Of a DNA stretch of 30,109 nucleotides, positions 17,130 to 24,920 are shown piece after piece. The notes below the pieces were generated by a model. It had not been told where the DNA came from and ran no database searches. It was given only the letters and a program-made list of their open reading frames with translations. Both the position numbers and the translations under genes were made by a program. Where the stretch lies: contig CAZPPK010000016.1 in NCBI GenBank assembly GCA_964588415.1, positions 1 to 30,109 of the forward strand, written 5' to 3'. Source of the stretch: Sulfidibacterium sp964588415 (GTDB lineage Bacteria > Bacteroidota > Bacteroidia > Bacteroidales > F082). The stretch's first letter is position 1; each line of letters starts with the position of its first letter.

Positions 17130-17270
17130 AATTTACTGTTAAGTAGTGTTTAAATGTCTTAAAATTTTTACTTTCCGGCGTTCGTTCCTGTCATTCCGGT
17201 GCAATTTCTTAATAATTTCAATACGACCAAAACATTCGGATTTTTCCCTGTATCAAAGAATAGATATGCA

Positions 17271-18419
17271 TTAATCTGTGATTTTATGCTTTGCAATGGC
17301 TTTTTCGTAAATTTCTTTTGTTTTGAAAGCAACTTCCGATTCCGAAAAGGGCGTTTTATAGTCTTCCGCTATTTTTTCATAATCATATTGAGCGTTAAAG
17401 GCTGCAACAATGGCCTTTCGCCACGCTTCAATGTTGTTTTTTACCAACATTCCGTTATCGGAATTTATGTGAGTCCTGAACACATCCAGATCCGATGCCA
17501 ACACTGGCGTTCCGGTTTTTAATGCTTCAAAAACCACTATCCCGAAAGTTTCAGATTCCGTTGGGTGAAATAAAAAATGACTTTTTTGCAGTCTCTCTGC
17601 GAGGGCCTCTTTTTTTTCATAACCACAGAAACAGACCGGAAGATGATATTTTTTGACTTTCCTTTTATACTCATCCAGAGCATCTCCTTCTCCAACAAAG
17701 TCAATGTGAAAGGGAACAGAAATTTCTTTATCCAAGCCGCGAAGTGCTTCTAAAACCAGATCTCCTCTCTTGGGACTGCTTTTTTTCCAGATGGCCACTA
17801 AGGAGCAACGAATGGGGGTGGGCTTTGGCTTCTCCTTATAATGAAAAATATTTCCATCGATAGGATTGGGAATCACAAAAGCATCCCGGATTTTAATCTG
17901 CTGTAAGACTTTTTCTTTTAGTGATTCTGAAACAAAGATTAAAGCATCCGCATTTGTATAGATTTTTTTACCTAAAGGTCCTAGCGGATGTCTTTTTAAG
18001 AAAGACACAGCACGGCTCCAATGCTCTGTAATCACAAAAGGTTTTTGATACTTCTTGGCCAGTTGGTAGCCAAATATTCCTGCCGGGAAAATGGCGTGGC
18101 TGTGAACTACATCCGCTTTTTGAACGATTTCACTGTCTACGAAGGTTAGAATAGTTTTCTTTAAGAATAAAGGAAACTGATACAGATATTTCCAAAAACG
18201 AGATTGAATATCTATCTCTAAAACATCTACATTATCAATGGAATAGTTCTTTTTCTCCTTTTGAATGAATTTATTACCGGCATGAATGTGGATGTACAAA
18301 ACCTTGCAATCGATAGACGCGGACAATAAGCTTTTGGCATAATCCAAAACAAATGAACCTTGTTGTGGGTTTTCCTTATTGGGAAACCAGCAACTCACCA
18401 AAAGTGCCTGCGTTTTCAT
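17271..18419 (-). CDS. GT4-type glycosyltransferase
   Basis: A 382-residue GT-B glycosyltransferase. The N-terminal strand is followed by PNKENPQQGSFVLDYAKSL, and VVHSHAIFPAGIFG and ITEHWSRA belong to the acceptor domain. VIPNPID leads into the donor domain. The nucleotide-sugar motif is ESETFGIVVFEALKTGTPVLAS. It probably adds one sugar to the lipid-linked glycan flipped by the downstream membrane protein. It has its own -7 element 73 nt upstream and precedes the flippase. Confidence 0.9.
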   Translation of the reverse strand: MKTQALLVSCWFPNKENPQQGSFVLDYAKSLLSASIDCKVLYIHIHAGNKFIQKEKKNYSIDNVDVLEIDIQSRFWKYLYQFPLFLKKTILTFVDSEIVQKADVVHSHAIFPAGIFGYQLAKKYQKPFVITEHWSRAVSFLKRHPLGPLGKKIYTNADALIFVSESLKEKVLQQIKIRDAFVIPNPIDGNIFHYKEKPKPTPIRCSLVAIWKKSSPKRGDLVLEALRGLDKEISVPFHIDFVGEGDALDEYKRKVKKYHLPVCFCGYEKKEALAERLQKSHFLFHPTESETFGIVVFEALKTGTPVLASDLDVFRTHINSDNGMLVKNNIEAWRKAIVAAFNAQYDYEKIAEDYKTPFSESEVAFKTKEIYEKAIAKHKITD

Positions 18420-18491
18420 GGAAGATTCATCTTTAAATTTTCGATTTTTATTTCAGCTTTAATTCTGTTTCAGTGGTGCTTACCCACCATA

Positions 18492-18499
18492 CAAAAGTA
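18492..18499 (-). promoter_or_regulatory. -7 promoter element of the GT4-flippase unit
   Basis: On the minus strand this reads TACTTTTG, an exact TAnnTTTG match. The predicted leader is about 69 nt. A small hairpin (GGTG/CACC, 18474-18488) lies at the start of that leader. Confidence 0.45.
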
Positions 18500-18556
18500 A
18501 AAAAATTGCCAGAGCGCATTTGTGTTGTTAAGATGTTGGATTTTGAAAAACTGATA

Positions 18557-20038
18557 TCAGGTCAAATCCTGGTTCTCATCAGAAATTGTCGGCTTTTTTT
18601 TATCATCGCGAAAGCGCCTGATCTTTATATTCATGTAGGCAAAAAATATTGTCATTAGCGGGCTTATCAAGTTAAAGAAAGCATAAGGGAGGTAGTGCAA
18701 AGTCGGGACGCCCAATACGCGTGATTGTGTTGCCCCGCCGGTATTCCATGGAACCAGCACCGAAGTCACCGTACCGGCATCTTCAAGCGTTCGGCTTAGA
18801 ACTTCCGGTTTCAGGCCGCGGTCCTTAAAGGCATCATGGTACATCTCACCAGGAACGACGATGGAAATATATTGATCTGAAGCCGTTATATTGAAAAAAA
18901 TGCACGAAGCAGCAGTAGATGCGATGAGCGACGCATCGGTTTTAACCAGTTTTAAAATGGAATGTGTCAATTTTCTAAGCATCCCGTTGGCTTCCATCAC
19001 CCCTCCAAAAACCATGGCCGAAAGAATCAACCAGATGGTTTCCAGCATCCCTGACATTCCTCCGGTAGAGAATAAATCGTTCATGCTGGGATCGTTGGTA
19101 ATGATTGATGTTTTTCCGTAAATAGCCTGCATAACACCAATGTAAGATGCTTTGGCATAACTTCCTGTAACATGACTGATTTGATAAATAATCTGGGGTT
19201 GAAAAATCACCGCTGCAATGGCTCCTAACACGACCCCGACACTTAATGCCGGTAGGGGAGGCATCTTTTTTATAATGACTGCAAACAAGATGATAGGTAC
19301 TAAGAACAACCAGGGGGTAATGTTAAAGGTTTGCGTAATTGTGGCTTGAACGGCTTCCACGCGGGCAGCAGTTTCTGTGGGATGAAAACGAAACCCAATG
19401 ACCAAAAAAATGATCAGTGTTAGCGTCATCGAAGGAACTGTGGTGTACATCATGTACTTGATATGGGTAAACAGGTCGGTACCCGAAACTGCCGGAGCCA
19501 GATTTGTAGTGTCTGAAAGCGGAGATACTTTGTCGCCAAAATAAGCACCCGAAACAATGGCTCCTGCCACAATAGCTTTGTCGTAGCCCATGGCATCACC
19601 AATCCCAAGCAACGCTACCCCAATCGTTGCAATAGTGGACCAGGAGCTTCCTGTTGCTACCGATACAACACTGCAAGTGACCACGGCAGCAAAAAGAAAG
19701 ATATTGGGATGTAGTACTTTAAGACCGTAATAAATCAACGCTGGTACGACGCCGCTGATCAGCCAGGTACCTGCAATAGCACCTATGAGAAATAAGATAA
19801 GAATAGCAGGCATTGCAGTACCAATGGTTTTTACAATTTGATTGCGCATATCTATCCAGGTATGACCCATGCGCAATCCCAGAATCCCAGCCAACGCAGC
19901 TGCTGTCATCAGGGCTACCTGATTGGCTCCCTGTAAAGTGTCTTTCCAAAATAAAACATTGAAAGATAGTAGTATAATTAAAAAAATAATGGGAATTAGC
20001 GCCTCAATTATATAGGGCTCCCGCTTCTCTTTTGTCAT
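18557..20038 (-). CDS. nhaC: NhaC family Na+/H+ antiporter
   Basis: A 493-residue inner-membrane protein with 11-12 predicted helices. It exchanges cytoplasmic Na+ for external H+ (some family members exchange malate/lactate with Na+). The family signature GAYFGDKVSPLSDTTNLAP is intact, with Asp residues in the expected ion-binding region, and ATGSSWSTIATIG precedes it. The second half repeats the pattern (AASCIFFNITASDQYISIVVPGEM), as in the inverted-repeat fold. The ATG at 20038 is preferred over an in-frame TTG two codons earlier. The gene follows an Rrf2 regulator on the same strand, with a 136-nt gap holding a hairpin. Confidence 0.92.
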   Translation of the reverse strand: MTKEKREPYIIEALIPIIFLIILLSFNVLFWKDTLQGANQVALMTAAALAGILGLRMGHTWIDMRNQIVKTIGTAMPAILILFLIGAIAGTWLISGVVPALIYYGLKVLHPNIFLFAAVVTCSVVSVATGSSWSTIATIGVALLGIGDAMGYDKAIVAGAIVSGAYFGDKVSPLSDTTNLAPAVSGTDLFTHIKYMMYTTVPSMTLTLIIFLVIGFRFHPTETAARVEAVQATITQTFNITPWLFLVPIILFAVIIKKMPPLPALSVGVVLGAIAAVIFQPQIIYQISHVTGSYAKASYIGVMQAIYGKTSIITNDPSMNDLFSTGGMSGMLETIWLILSAMVFGGVMEANGMLRKLTHSILKLVKTDASLIASTAASCIFFNITASDQYISIVVPGEMYHDAFKDRGLKPEVLSRTLEDAGTVTSVLVPWNTGGATQSRVLGVPTLHYLPYAFFNLISPLMTIFFAYMNIKIRRFRDDKKKPTISDENQDLT

Positions 20039-20088
20039 GGGCAACCTAATTCGGATAAAAAATGCAAGATAAGGATTTATCGTAGTCG

Positions 20089-20128
20089 CTCACAAGGAAA
20101 TGTGGTTTTCTTTGTGTGAGTCTTTTTA
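20089..20128. other. Hairpin in the nhaC upstream gap
   Basis: CTCACA (20089-20094) and AGGAAA pair with TTTTCTT...TGTGAG (ending 20120), forming a stem of about 12 pairs with a 2-nt bulge and loop TGTGG. TCTTTTT follows on the plus strand. A T-run on that side makes it a terminator only for plus-strand transcription, yet no plus-strand gene is nearby. On the minus strand it would lie in the nhaC leader without a U-run. Confidence 0.35.
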
Positions 20129-20174
20129 TTCGAAATACAATTTGGGAATCTGCTTAAAATGATATTGATGGCAG

Positions 20175-20606
20175 CTATTCTTTGATCCCAGAGTTCAGTC
20201 TTTTTTGCCGCTGAAGCAGTGCCTGTAATGTGACTCCCTGAAAATAATCTTTGATCATATCATTTAATCCTACCCAGAAAGGATTTGCACTGCAGATTGC
20301 CTTCATTTCACATTCGTAAAATGAATCTGAGCAGTCAACGATCTGTACATCAGCCTGGAAGGCGTTCATAATATTCAATGTAGTAATCTCTGATGCAGGC
20401 ATCGTTAAAACATAACCACTTTTCTTTCCGCCTTTATTCCGGATAAGCCCTGCAGTTTTTAGTCCCCTGATAATATGATCAAGATAGCGTAAAGAAATAT
20501 TTTGAGAGGCTGATATATTCTTTTGAAGAAGACCTTGTTGTTCTTCATCCATCCCGATTTCTATCATAACGCGTAAACCGTATCGTTGTAATGTGTTAAC
20601 TTGCAT
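20175..20606 (-). CDS. Rrf2 family transcriptional regulator, probably Fe-S containing
   Basis: A 143-residue winged-helix regulator. The start MQVNTLQRYGLRVMIEIG matches the Rrf2 N-terminus, and ISLRYLDHIIRGLKTAGLI is the recognition-helix region, followed by the wing (KGGKKSGYVL). Cysteines at 92, 99 and 105 fall almost on the IscR cluster ligands (92, 98, 104), so an Fe-S cluster sensing iron, oxygen or nitric oxide is likely. The first 43 nt overlap the 3' end of a decayed upstream frame; the start is set by family match. Targets are unknown; the neighbouring nhaC gene or the gene itself are candidates. Confidence 0.9.
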   Translation of the reverse strand: MQVNTLQRYGLRVMIEIGMDEEQQGLLQKNISASQNISLRYLDHIIRGLKTAGLIRNKGGKKSGYVLTMPASEITTLNIMNAFQADVQIVDCSDSFYECEMKAICSANPFWVGLNDMIKDYFQGVTLQALLQRQKRLNSGIKE

Positions 20607-20947
20607 CTAATCTTTAGGGTTGTAGGAAACTTTTGATAAAAATACAAAATAAAATTGATGTTGAGCTTATCTTTGATCCGAATCAGCCCAAAAAAGTACC
20701 TTTTAGGTTTGAGTTTAAAATCTGAAAGTTTAATCTGAACCTGTCCTTTCAATTTTGTATAAGGTCCCCGGCTTTTGAAATGTGAAATGGGAACCTGATA
20801 GGTTTTCCTGACATTGGTGATTTCAATGGTGATGGGAATTGTTTTTTGATCTCGGGACTCAATATGGCTTAAAATTTTCGGGTTATAAAATAATTTAATA
20901 AGCGGGTATTTTCCGGCATGAACAAGATTCAAAAAATCATCTTTCAT
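20564..20947 (-). pseudogene. YceI-like domain fragment lacking its N-terminal half
   Basis: A 127-residue frame whose first 100 or so residues follow the C-terminal part of YceI-like lipocalin-fold proteins: KDDFLNLVHAGKYPLI, ITIEITNVRKTYQVPIS, LKGQVQIKLSDFKLKP and YFFGLIRIKDKLNINF. Full YceI-like proteins have a signal peptide and about 70-80 more residues before this point. Here the frame upstream is closed by a stop within 15 codons and shows no such sequence. Its ATG overlaps the stop of the truncated methyltransferase by 4 nt (20944-20947). The last 25 or so residues run into the Rrf2 gene and are probably read-through. It is most likely a remnant joined to its neighbour by deletion. 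Confidence 0.6.
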
Positions 20948-21353
20948 GTGCCAAAAACTGCTTCTACTAACGCGTGCTTTTCAATCGGACTGTTTCCATG
21001 ACGATGTTCCGGACCTATACCTTCCCAATCAAGAATTTGTATTAACCCGAACACCAGGATCGCAGAATACTTTTTTGTGCCTGAAATTTTTTTATAATCC
21101 GAATTCATTGTGTTAAAATTAAGATTTTCAGCGGCTTTGATCTCCTCCATCATGTGTATGGAAACGAATGAAGGATCGGTGGCATCTACCTGATAGCCAA
21201 GCTTAGAAAGATAAATTGCATTTCTTCCCTGGCCGGCGCCGATATCCAGCACTGGGTCTTCCATTGTGATCAAATGTGTGTGATTTACAAGGATTTTCTC
21301 TGGGTCTGACCCAAAGACTTTTCATTAATTTTATAATACTCGTTATAATCCAT
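20944..21353 (-). pseudogene. Truncated, frameshifted SAM-dependent methyltransferase
   Basis: The ATG at 21353 begins MDYNEYYKINEKS. The frame then needs a 1-nt correction near 21305-21322, after which GSDPEKILVNHTHLI and PVLDIGAGQGRNAIYLSKLGY follow; the latter is the SAM-binding motif I of TehB-like class I methyltransferases. The domain proceeds to ILVFGLIQILDWEGI and jumps straight to GPEHRHGNSPIEKHALVEAVF, which I recall as the C-terminal end of this family. Roughly 70-90 residues that should lie between are absent. So there are two lesions: a frameshift and an in-frame internal deletion. A shorter protein from a TTG at 21273 is possible but would lack much of the fold. Confidence 0.65.
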
Positions 21354-21412
21354 TGACTTTCGCTGAATTCAATAATCCGGTCTTATTGGAATAAAACTGA
21401 CCTCCAGATTAA

Positions 21413-21420
21413 CAAAAATA
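21413..21420 (-). promoter_or_regulatory. -7 promoter element before the methyltransferase remnant
   Basis: On the minus strand this reads TATTTTTG, an exact match 59 nt before the ATG at 21353. If still active it would transcribe the two remnants and then the Rrf2 gene, for which I see no nearer promoter. Confidence 0.45.
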
Positions 21421-21510
21421 AAAGATTATTTCATGCAGCAAAAGATCGTTAGAAGTCTTTCGTTTGCACTCAGAAATTATGTAAGTAATGTATATGATAA
21501 TGCTTAAAGA

Positions 21511-22551
21511 CTATCTGGAACGAATTTCCCTTCTCATAAACATCACATAAGACAGGACGAAACATAGAATTGTAGCTGCAATTAATCCTGTAACCTGTGG
21601 CCATACAAGAAGCAGGCTTTGTCCAAACGGAAGTGGCCCGGGAATGGTACCATAAACCTGCCGCATTGTTAACGGCCCCAGGCTCCTTACCGTAGGCATC
21701 AACAAAGTGGTAGTGGCATCGCTGAATAGTTGATTGGGAACAATTCTCATCAAATTGATCTTTATTTCATCTGCAAGGTACATCTGGTAACCTGATGCCA
21801 TATGAAGAGGAACCACAGACTTTGAAATCAAATTGACAATTATCGGATAAAAAACGGTGAAGAATAACCAAACAGCTATGACTGTCAATGCAGAAGTAGC
21901 CGGTTGTCTGAATTTTACCGAAAAAAGAATGGATAAATTGAGCCAGAAAGCCACATAAAGTATGCTCAGAAGAATAAAGAAAATGATACGCCAAAATTCT
22001 TCAGGAGTTGGCGGAATACCAATAGAAATGAGTCCAAACCCCATGACCATGAAACCTAAAGCAAAAAACATAAAAGTTATTACCGTAAGTGCGGCTACAA
22101 ATTTTGCATTTAACAGATAATCGCGATGGATGGGTTGTGCAAGGATATGACTCATCGTTCCTCTGTTATGCTCAGAGTTTATCGCGTCAAAACCCATACC
22201 GATTCCCAGTAAGGGGCCGAGAAAACCGATAAATACAAAAAATGATGGCAAAGTACCGTTGGATGCTGTGAATAGTTTAAGGAACAGGAACGAATCATTT
22301 ACCTGGCTGTTTTTTAAAGCATCACTAAGGCTGTTTAGAGATGTGTATAATGATCCAAAGCAGGTTAATGCGATTATTGCTATCAAAATGATGAACCTCC
22401 AGCTTCGCACCTGATCAGAAATCTCTTTTTGGACCATAACTTTGAAGGGATGAAGTGGTATGTCTTCATTTCTTGACTGCCTGAAGATATTCAACCGGTT
22501 CAATTTTGCCAACCGTGATTCATATTTTATTTGATTCGTTAGATTATTCAT
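21511..22551 (-). CDS. ABC-2 type transporter permease
   Basis: A 346-residue integral membrane permease. A cytoplasmic N-terminus (about 50 residues) leads into a helix at WRFIILIAIIALTCFGSLY. A long loop follows, then five helices in pairs and a final C-terminal helix (VTGLIAATILCFVLSYVMF). FDAINSEHNRGTMSHILAQPIHRDYLLNAKF is the amphipathic coupling segment typical of ABC-2/NosY-like permeases. The ATG at 22551 is chosen because it overlaps the ATPase stop as ATGAATAA and has a strong GGAGG site 8 nt upstream; longer in-frame starts lie inside the ATPase gene. It is the third gene of a NEW3-ATPase-permease operon. The substrate is unknown. Confidence 0.88.
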   Translation of the reverse strand: MNNLTNQIKYESRLAKLNRLNIFRQSRNEDIPLHPFKVMVQKEISDQVRSWRFIILIAIIALTCFGSLYTSLNSLSDALKNSQVNDSFLFLKLFTASNGTLPSFFVFIGFLGPLLGIGMGFDAINSEHNRGTMSHILAQPIHRDYLLNAKFVAALTVITFMFFALGFMVMGFGLISIGIPPTPEEFWRIIFFILLSILYVAFWLNLSILFSVKFRQPATSALTVIAVWLFFTVFYPIIVNLISKSVVPLHMASGYQMYLADEIKINLMRIVPNQLFSDATTTLLMPTVRSLGPLTMRQVYGTIPGPLPFGQSLLLVWPQVTGLIAATILCFVLSYVMFMRREIRSR

Positions 22552-23515
22552 GATCATCTCCTCCTTCAAAATACCGGTAATAAATCTCATCGAGACCGTA
22601 TTCCTTTTTTTTCAGATAGTTTAACCCAACACCCGAATCCGTTATTACTTTGGCGATTTCAGAAGTTGAATCATTTGAACATTCAACATGAAAAATATCA
22701 TTTTTCATGTTGACCACAGTTACGCCATCAATAGCTGACAATGCTTTCTCCAATTGCTTAATTTTACTTTTTGAACTTTCGTCAGAAGGCAGATTAATAC
22801 CGGCATCAACGTTGTATGGGCTGTTGGCAAAGAGTTTCTGGGAAAGAGAATAAATATCTCCTTCCGCTATCAATTTTCCGTTCACAAACAATCCCACTCT
22901 GTCACAGACTTGCTGTACCTCGTGTAGATCATGAGAAGAGAATAAAACGGTAATACCTTCTTCTTTACTGAGTTGGATTATCAGTTGCAGAAATTCCCTT
23001 TTCCCTTTAGGGTCAATTCCCAGGGTTGGTTCATCAAGTATGATGACTTCCGGATTCTTGATCAGTACAGCTGCAAGCCCAAGCCGCTGTCGCATTCCGC
23101 GGGAATAAGTTCCTGATTTTTTATCTATGGAATCCGGCATTCCGACACGTGTTAATAGCTGACGTGCCTTTTCAGTCGCTTCTTTTTCAGAAAGATTATT
23201 TAAACGGCCAGTATATATCAGATTGTCTAATCCGGTGCGCTCGTCATAAAAGCCAACGTCTTCCGGCAAATAGCCAACCTTTTTTTTTACCTCAATGGGA
23301 TTTGTAGTGGAATCAATGCCACATACTTTCACAGAACCTGATGTCGGATCTGTCAATCCAAGCATCATAAGGATCGTGGTGGATTTTCCGGCCCCGTTTG
23401 GCCCCAGAAGGCCAAAAACTTCTCCCTTTCGAATCGAAAGGCTAAGATGATCAACCGCAGTAAACGACCCATACATTTTTGTCAAATCGACCAGGTCGAT
23501 AATGTTTCCATTCAC
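22544..23515 (-). CDS. ABC transporter ATP-binding protein
   Basis: A 323-residue nucleotide-binding subunit that powers the adjacent permease. The Walker A motif is GPNGAGKST (38-46). The signature YSRGMRQR is at 137-144, a variant of LSGGQ usual in CcmA/NosF-type exporters. Walker B VIILDE is at 157-162 and the switch His at 195 (SSHD). Residues about 235-315 form the extra C-terminal domain common in this type. It follows the NEW3 gene by 3 nt and overlaps the permease gene by 8 nt, so the three are cotranslated. Confidence 0.95.
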   Translation of the reverse strand: MNGNIIDLVDLTKMYGSFTAVDHLSLSIRKGEVFGLLGPNGAGKSTTILMMLGLTDPTSGSVKVCGIDSTTNPIEVKKKVGYLPEDVGFYDERTGLDNLIYTGRLNNLSEKEATEKARQLLTRVGMPDSIDKKSGTYSRGMRQRLGLAAVLIKNPEVIILDEPTLGIDPKGKREFLQLIIQLSKEEGITVLFSSHDLHEVQQVCDRVGLFVNGKLIAEGDIYSLSQKLFANSPYNVDAGINLPSDESSKSKIKQLEKALSAIDGVTVVNMKNDIFHVECSNDSTSEIAKVITDSGVGLNYLKKKEYGLDEIYYRYFEGGDDHE

Positions 23516-23518
23516 GAT

Positions 23519-24685
23519 TTACCTCCTTCCATATTTGCGGAACAAATAATAAACCAATCCTAAGGCCACAATAATGATAAGAACTCCTATCCAGCCCCAG
23601 AGCATGGGTGTTTTCACTGAGACCCTGAATGTTAGGTTTGATGATACTTCGGGGGTTTTTGTGCTGATCTTGGTGATATAGTCTCCTGCAATGGCCTTCC
23701 TGTCCGCTTTTAGGGTCGCAAATACCTGTGCAGATTGTCCGGGCTCAATAGTGTTTATTTCCTTAGGATCAAAAGTTACATCCCAGTTCGAGGGCGCTCT
23801 GAATCCAGGTTTCACATTGTTCAGCACCGCCGAACCAGTATTTCTCACGATGAGTTCCAGGCGTTTCTGATGCCCTGCAGTAACACTTGTACTTACCAAT
23901 CCTGTAGGTGTGGTTAGTTCCATTTTGTAGGTGCCTGTAATCACTACGTCAAGCTTCAGACTTGCAGAAGTATTGTTGGTAACAGCTTCTATTGGAATTT
24001 TATAAGTTCCGGCTTGGATTCTGTCAGGTGGTTTAACCGAAATGGTTATGGCTGATTTGCTGTTTGGTTTAATGGAAACAGATGTTGCTTCCTTGTAATT
24101 TGCACGGAATGTTACATCCCAACCTCTGGACACTTCTGATCTTAAAGAATATAGTTGCTGATCTGCCGTAAGATTGTCAAGCTCCGTATTAAAACTAAAG
24201 GTCGAATTTGCATGACCTTCCATATTAGCCTGTTTGGCTGTAAATACAGTTTTATAAGTCCCCCTCTTGGAAACAACAACAGTCAGCGGCAACGAGTAAT
24301 TCGATCCTGCCATAACCTTATATTGGTAGGTTCCTTTATTAATCTTTAAAGGAACTTCAACGCTAAGTGTAAGAATTTCCTTCTTCTTTGGGAGAATAGA
24401 AATCTGTTTGATAACCCAACCTCCTGATTTCAGATTGTAATTCCATCCTCTGGGCATACCTGAAATGAAAACGTTTAAATTTTGAACTGCATCGCTGTTG
24501 TTAATGACAGTGATGTTATAGTTAATCATTTTTCCCGGAGGCACCGAAATTTTGGTGTAAGGCGTAAATAAAGTCACATTGCCGGAAGCAAAGGCGGCCG
24601 TGCTGAACGTAAACATAATTCCCAAAAGGGAAACCAAAAAAAAGCTGACGCTTTTTGAACGGGTTGACTTATAAAAATTCTTCAT
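23519..24685 (-). CDS. NEW3-domain exported protein with C-terminal membrane anchor
   Basis: A 388-residue protein. Residues 1-34 form a signal peptide (SFFLVSLLGIMFTFSTAAFASG). Three to four immunoglobulin-like NEW3 (NPCBM-associated) repeats follow, each with the pattern of a P(G)-x-x-x-x(2)-V-x-N sequence and a GWDVTF or NWDVTF element (also GWNYNL). A single helix (WIGVLIIIVALGLVYYLF) and a basic end RKYGRR form a C-terminal anchor. The bulk therefore faces the periplasm. The ATG at 24685 is preferred because a -7 element lies just upstream; a longer frame to 24766 would add 27 residues before the signal peptide. It heads an operon with an ABC ATPase and permease and is a likely periplasmic partner of that transporter. 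Confidence 0.85.
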   Translation of the reverse strand: MKNFYKSTRSKSVSFFLVSLLGIMFTFSTAAFASGNVTLFTPYTKISVPPGKMINYNITVINNSDAVQNLNVFISGMPRGWNYNLKSGGWVIKQISILPKKKEILTLSVEVPLKINKGTYQYKVMAGSNYSLPLTVVVSKRGTYKTVFTAKQANMEGHANSTFSFNTELDNLTADQQLYSLRSEVSRGWDVTFRANYKEATSVSIKPNSKSAITISVKPPDRIQAGTYKIPIEAVTNNTSASLKLDVVITGTYKMELTTPTGLVSTSVTAGHQKRLELIVRNTGSAVLNNVKPGFRAPSNWDVTFDPKEINTIEPGQSAQVFATLKADRKAIAGDYITKISTKTPEVSSNLTFRVSVKTPMLWGWIGVLIIIVALGLVYYLFRKYGRR

Positions 24686-24709
24686 GAGATATGTATTAAG
24701 GACGGAGAG

Positions 24710-24717
24710 CAAATTTA
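24710..24717 (-). promoter_or_regulatory. -7 promoter element of the NEW3-ABC operon
   Basis: On the minus strand this reads TAAATTTG, an exact match. The predicted leader is about 21 nt to the ATG at 24685, which supports that start. No promoter is seen in the 3-nt gap or overlap between the following genes. Confidence 0.55.
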
Positions 24718-24920
24718 TATGAAGAATGAGTAATAAAAACTCGCATTTACCTGTTAAATCAGTCATCTTTGCCTATAACAGGTATTATATAATTGATAAT
24801 ATGTGTATTATGATCAGAATGTTAAAACATCTTAAGAACGTTAAAAAACATTAAAGCAGGACTGAAATATAACTTTTTGAAAAAATTTGTGTCTATTTTA
24901 TACAATGGCTTTTTTAGAGT

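Noticed and set aside
21301..21313. Palindrome TGGGTCTGACCCA as an inserted repeat causing the methyltransferase frameshift
   Set aside because: In the corrected frame these bases encode ordinary residues (GSDP) that fit the alignment length, so nothing needs to have been inserted.
21480..21520. Terminator for the ABC permease gene (AGTCTTT/AAAGACT pair)
   Set aside because: The arms are 7 bp with a loop of about 45 nt and no U-run, so it is not convincing.
24686..24766. Longer NEW3 protein starting at 24766
   Set aside because: It would put 27 residues before a normal signal peptide and would contain the -7 element that fits the ATG at 24685.
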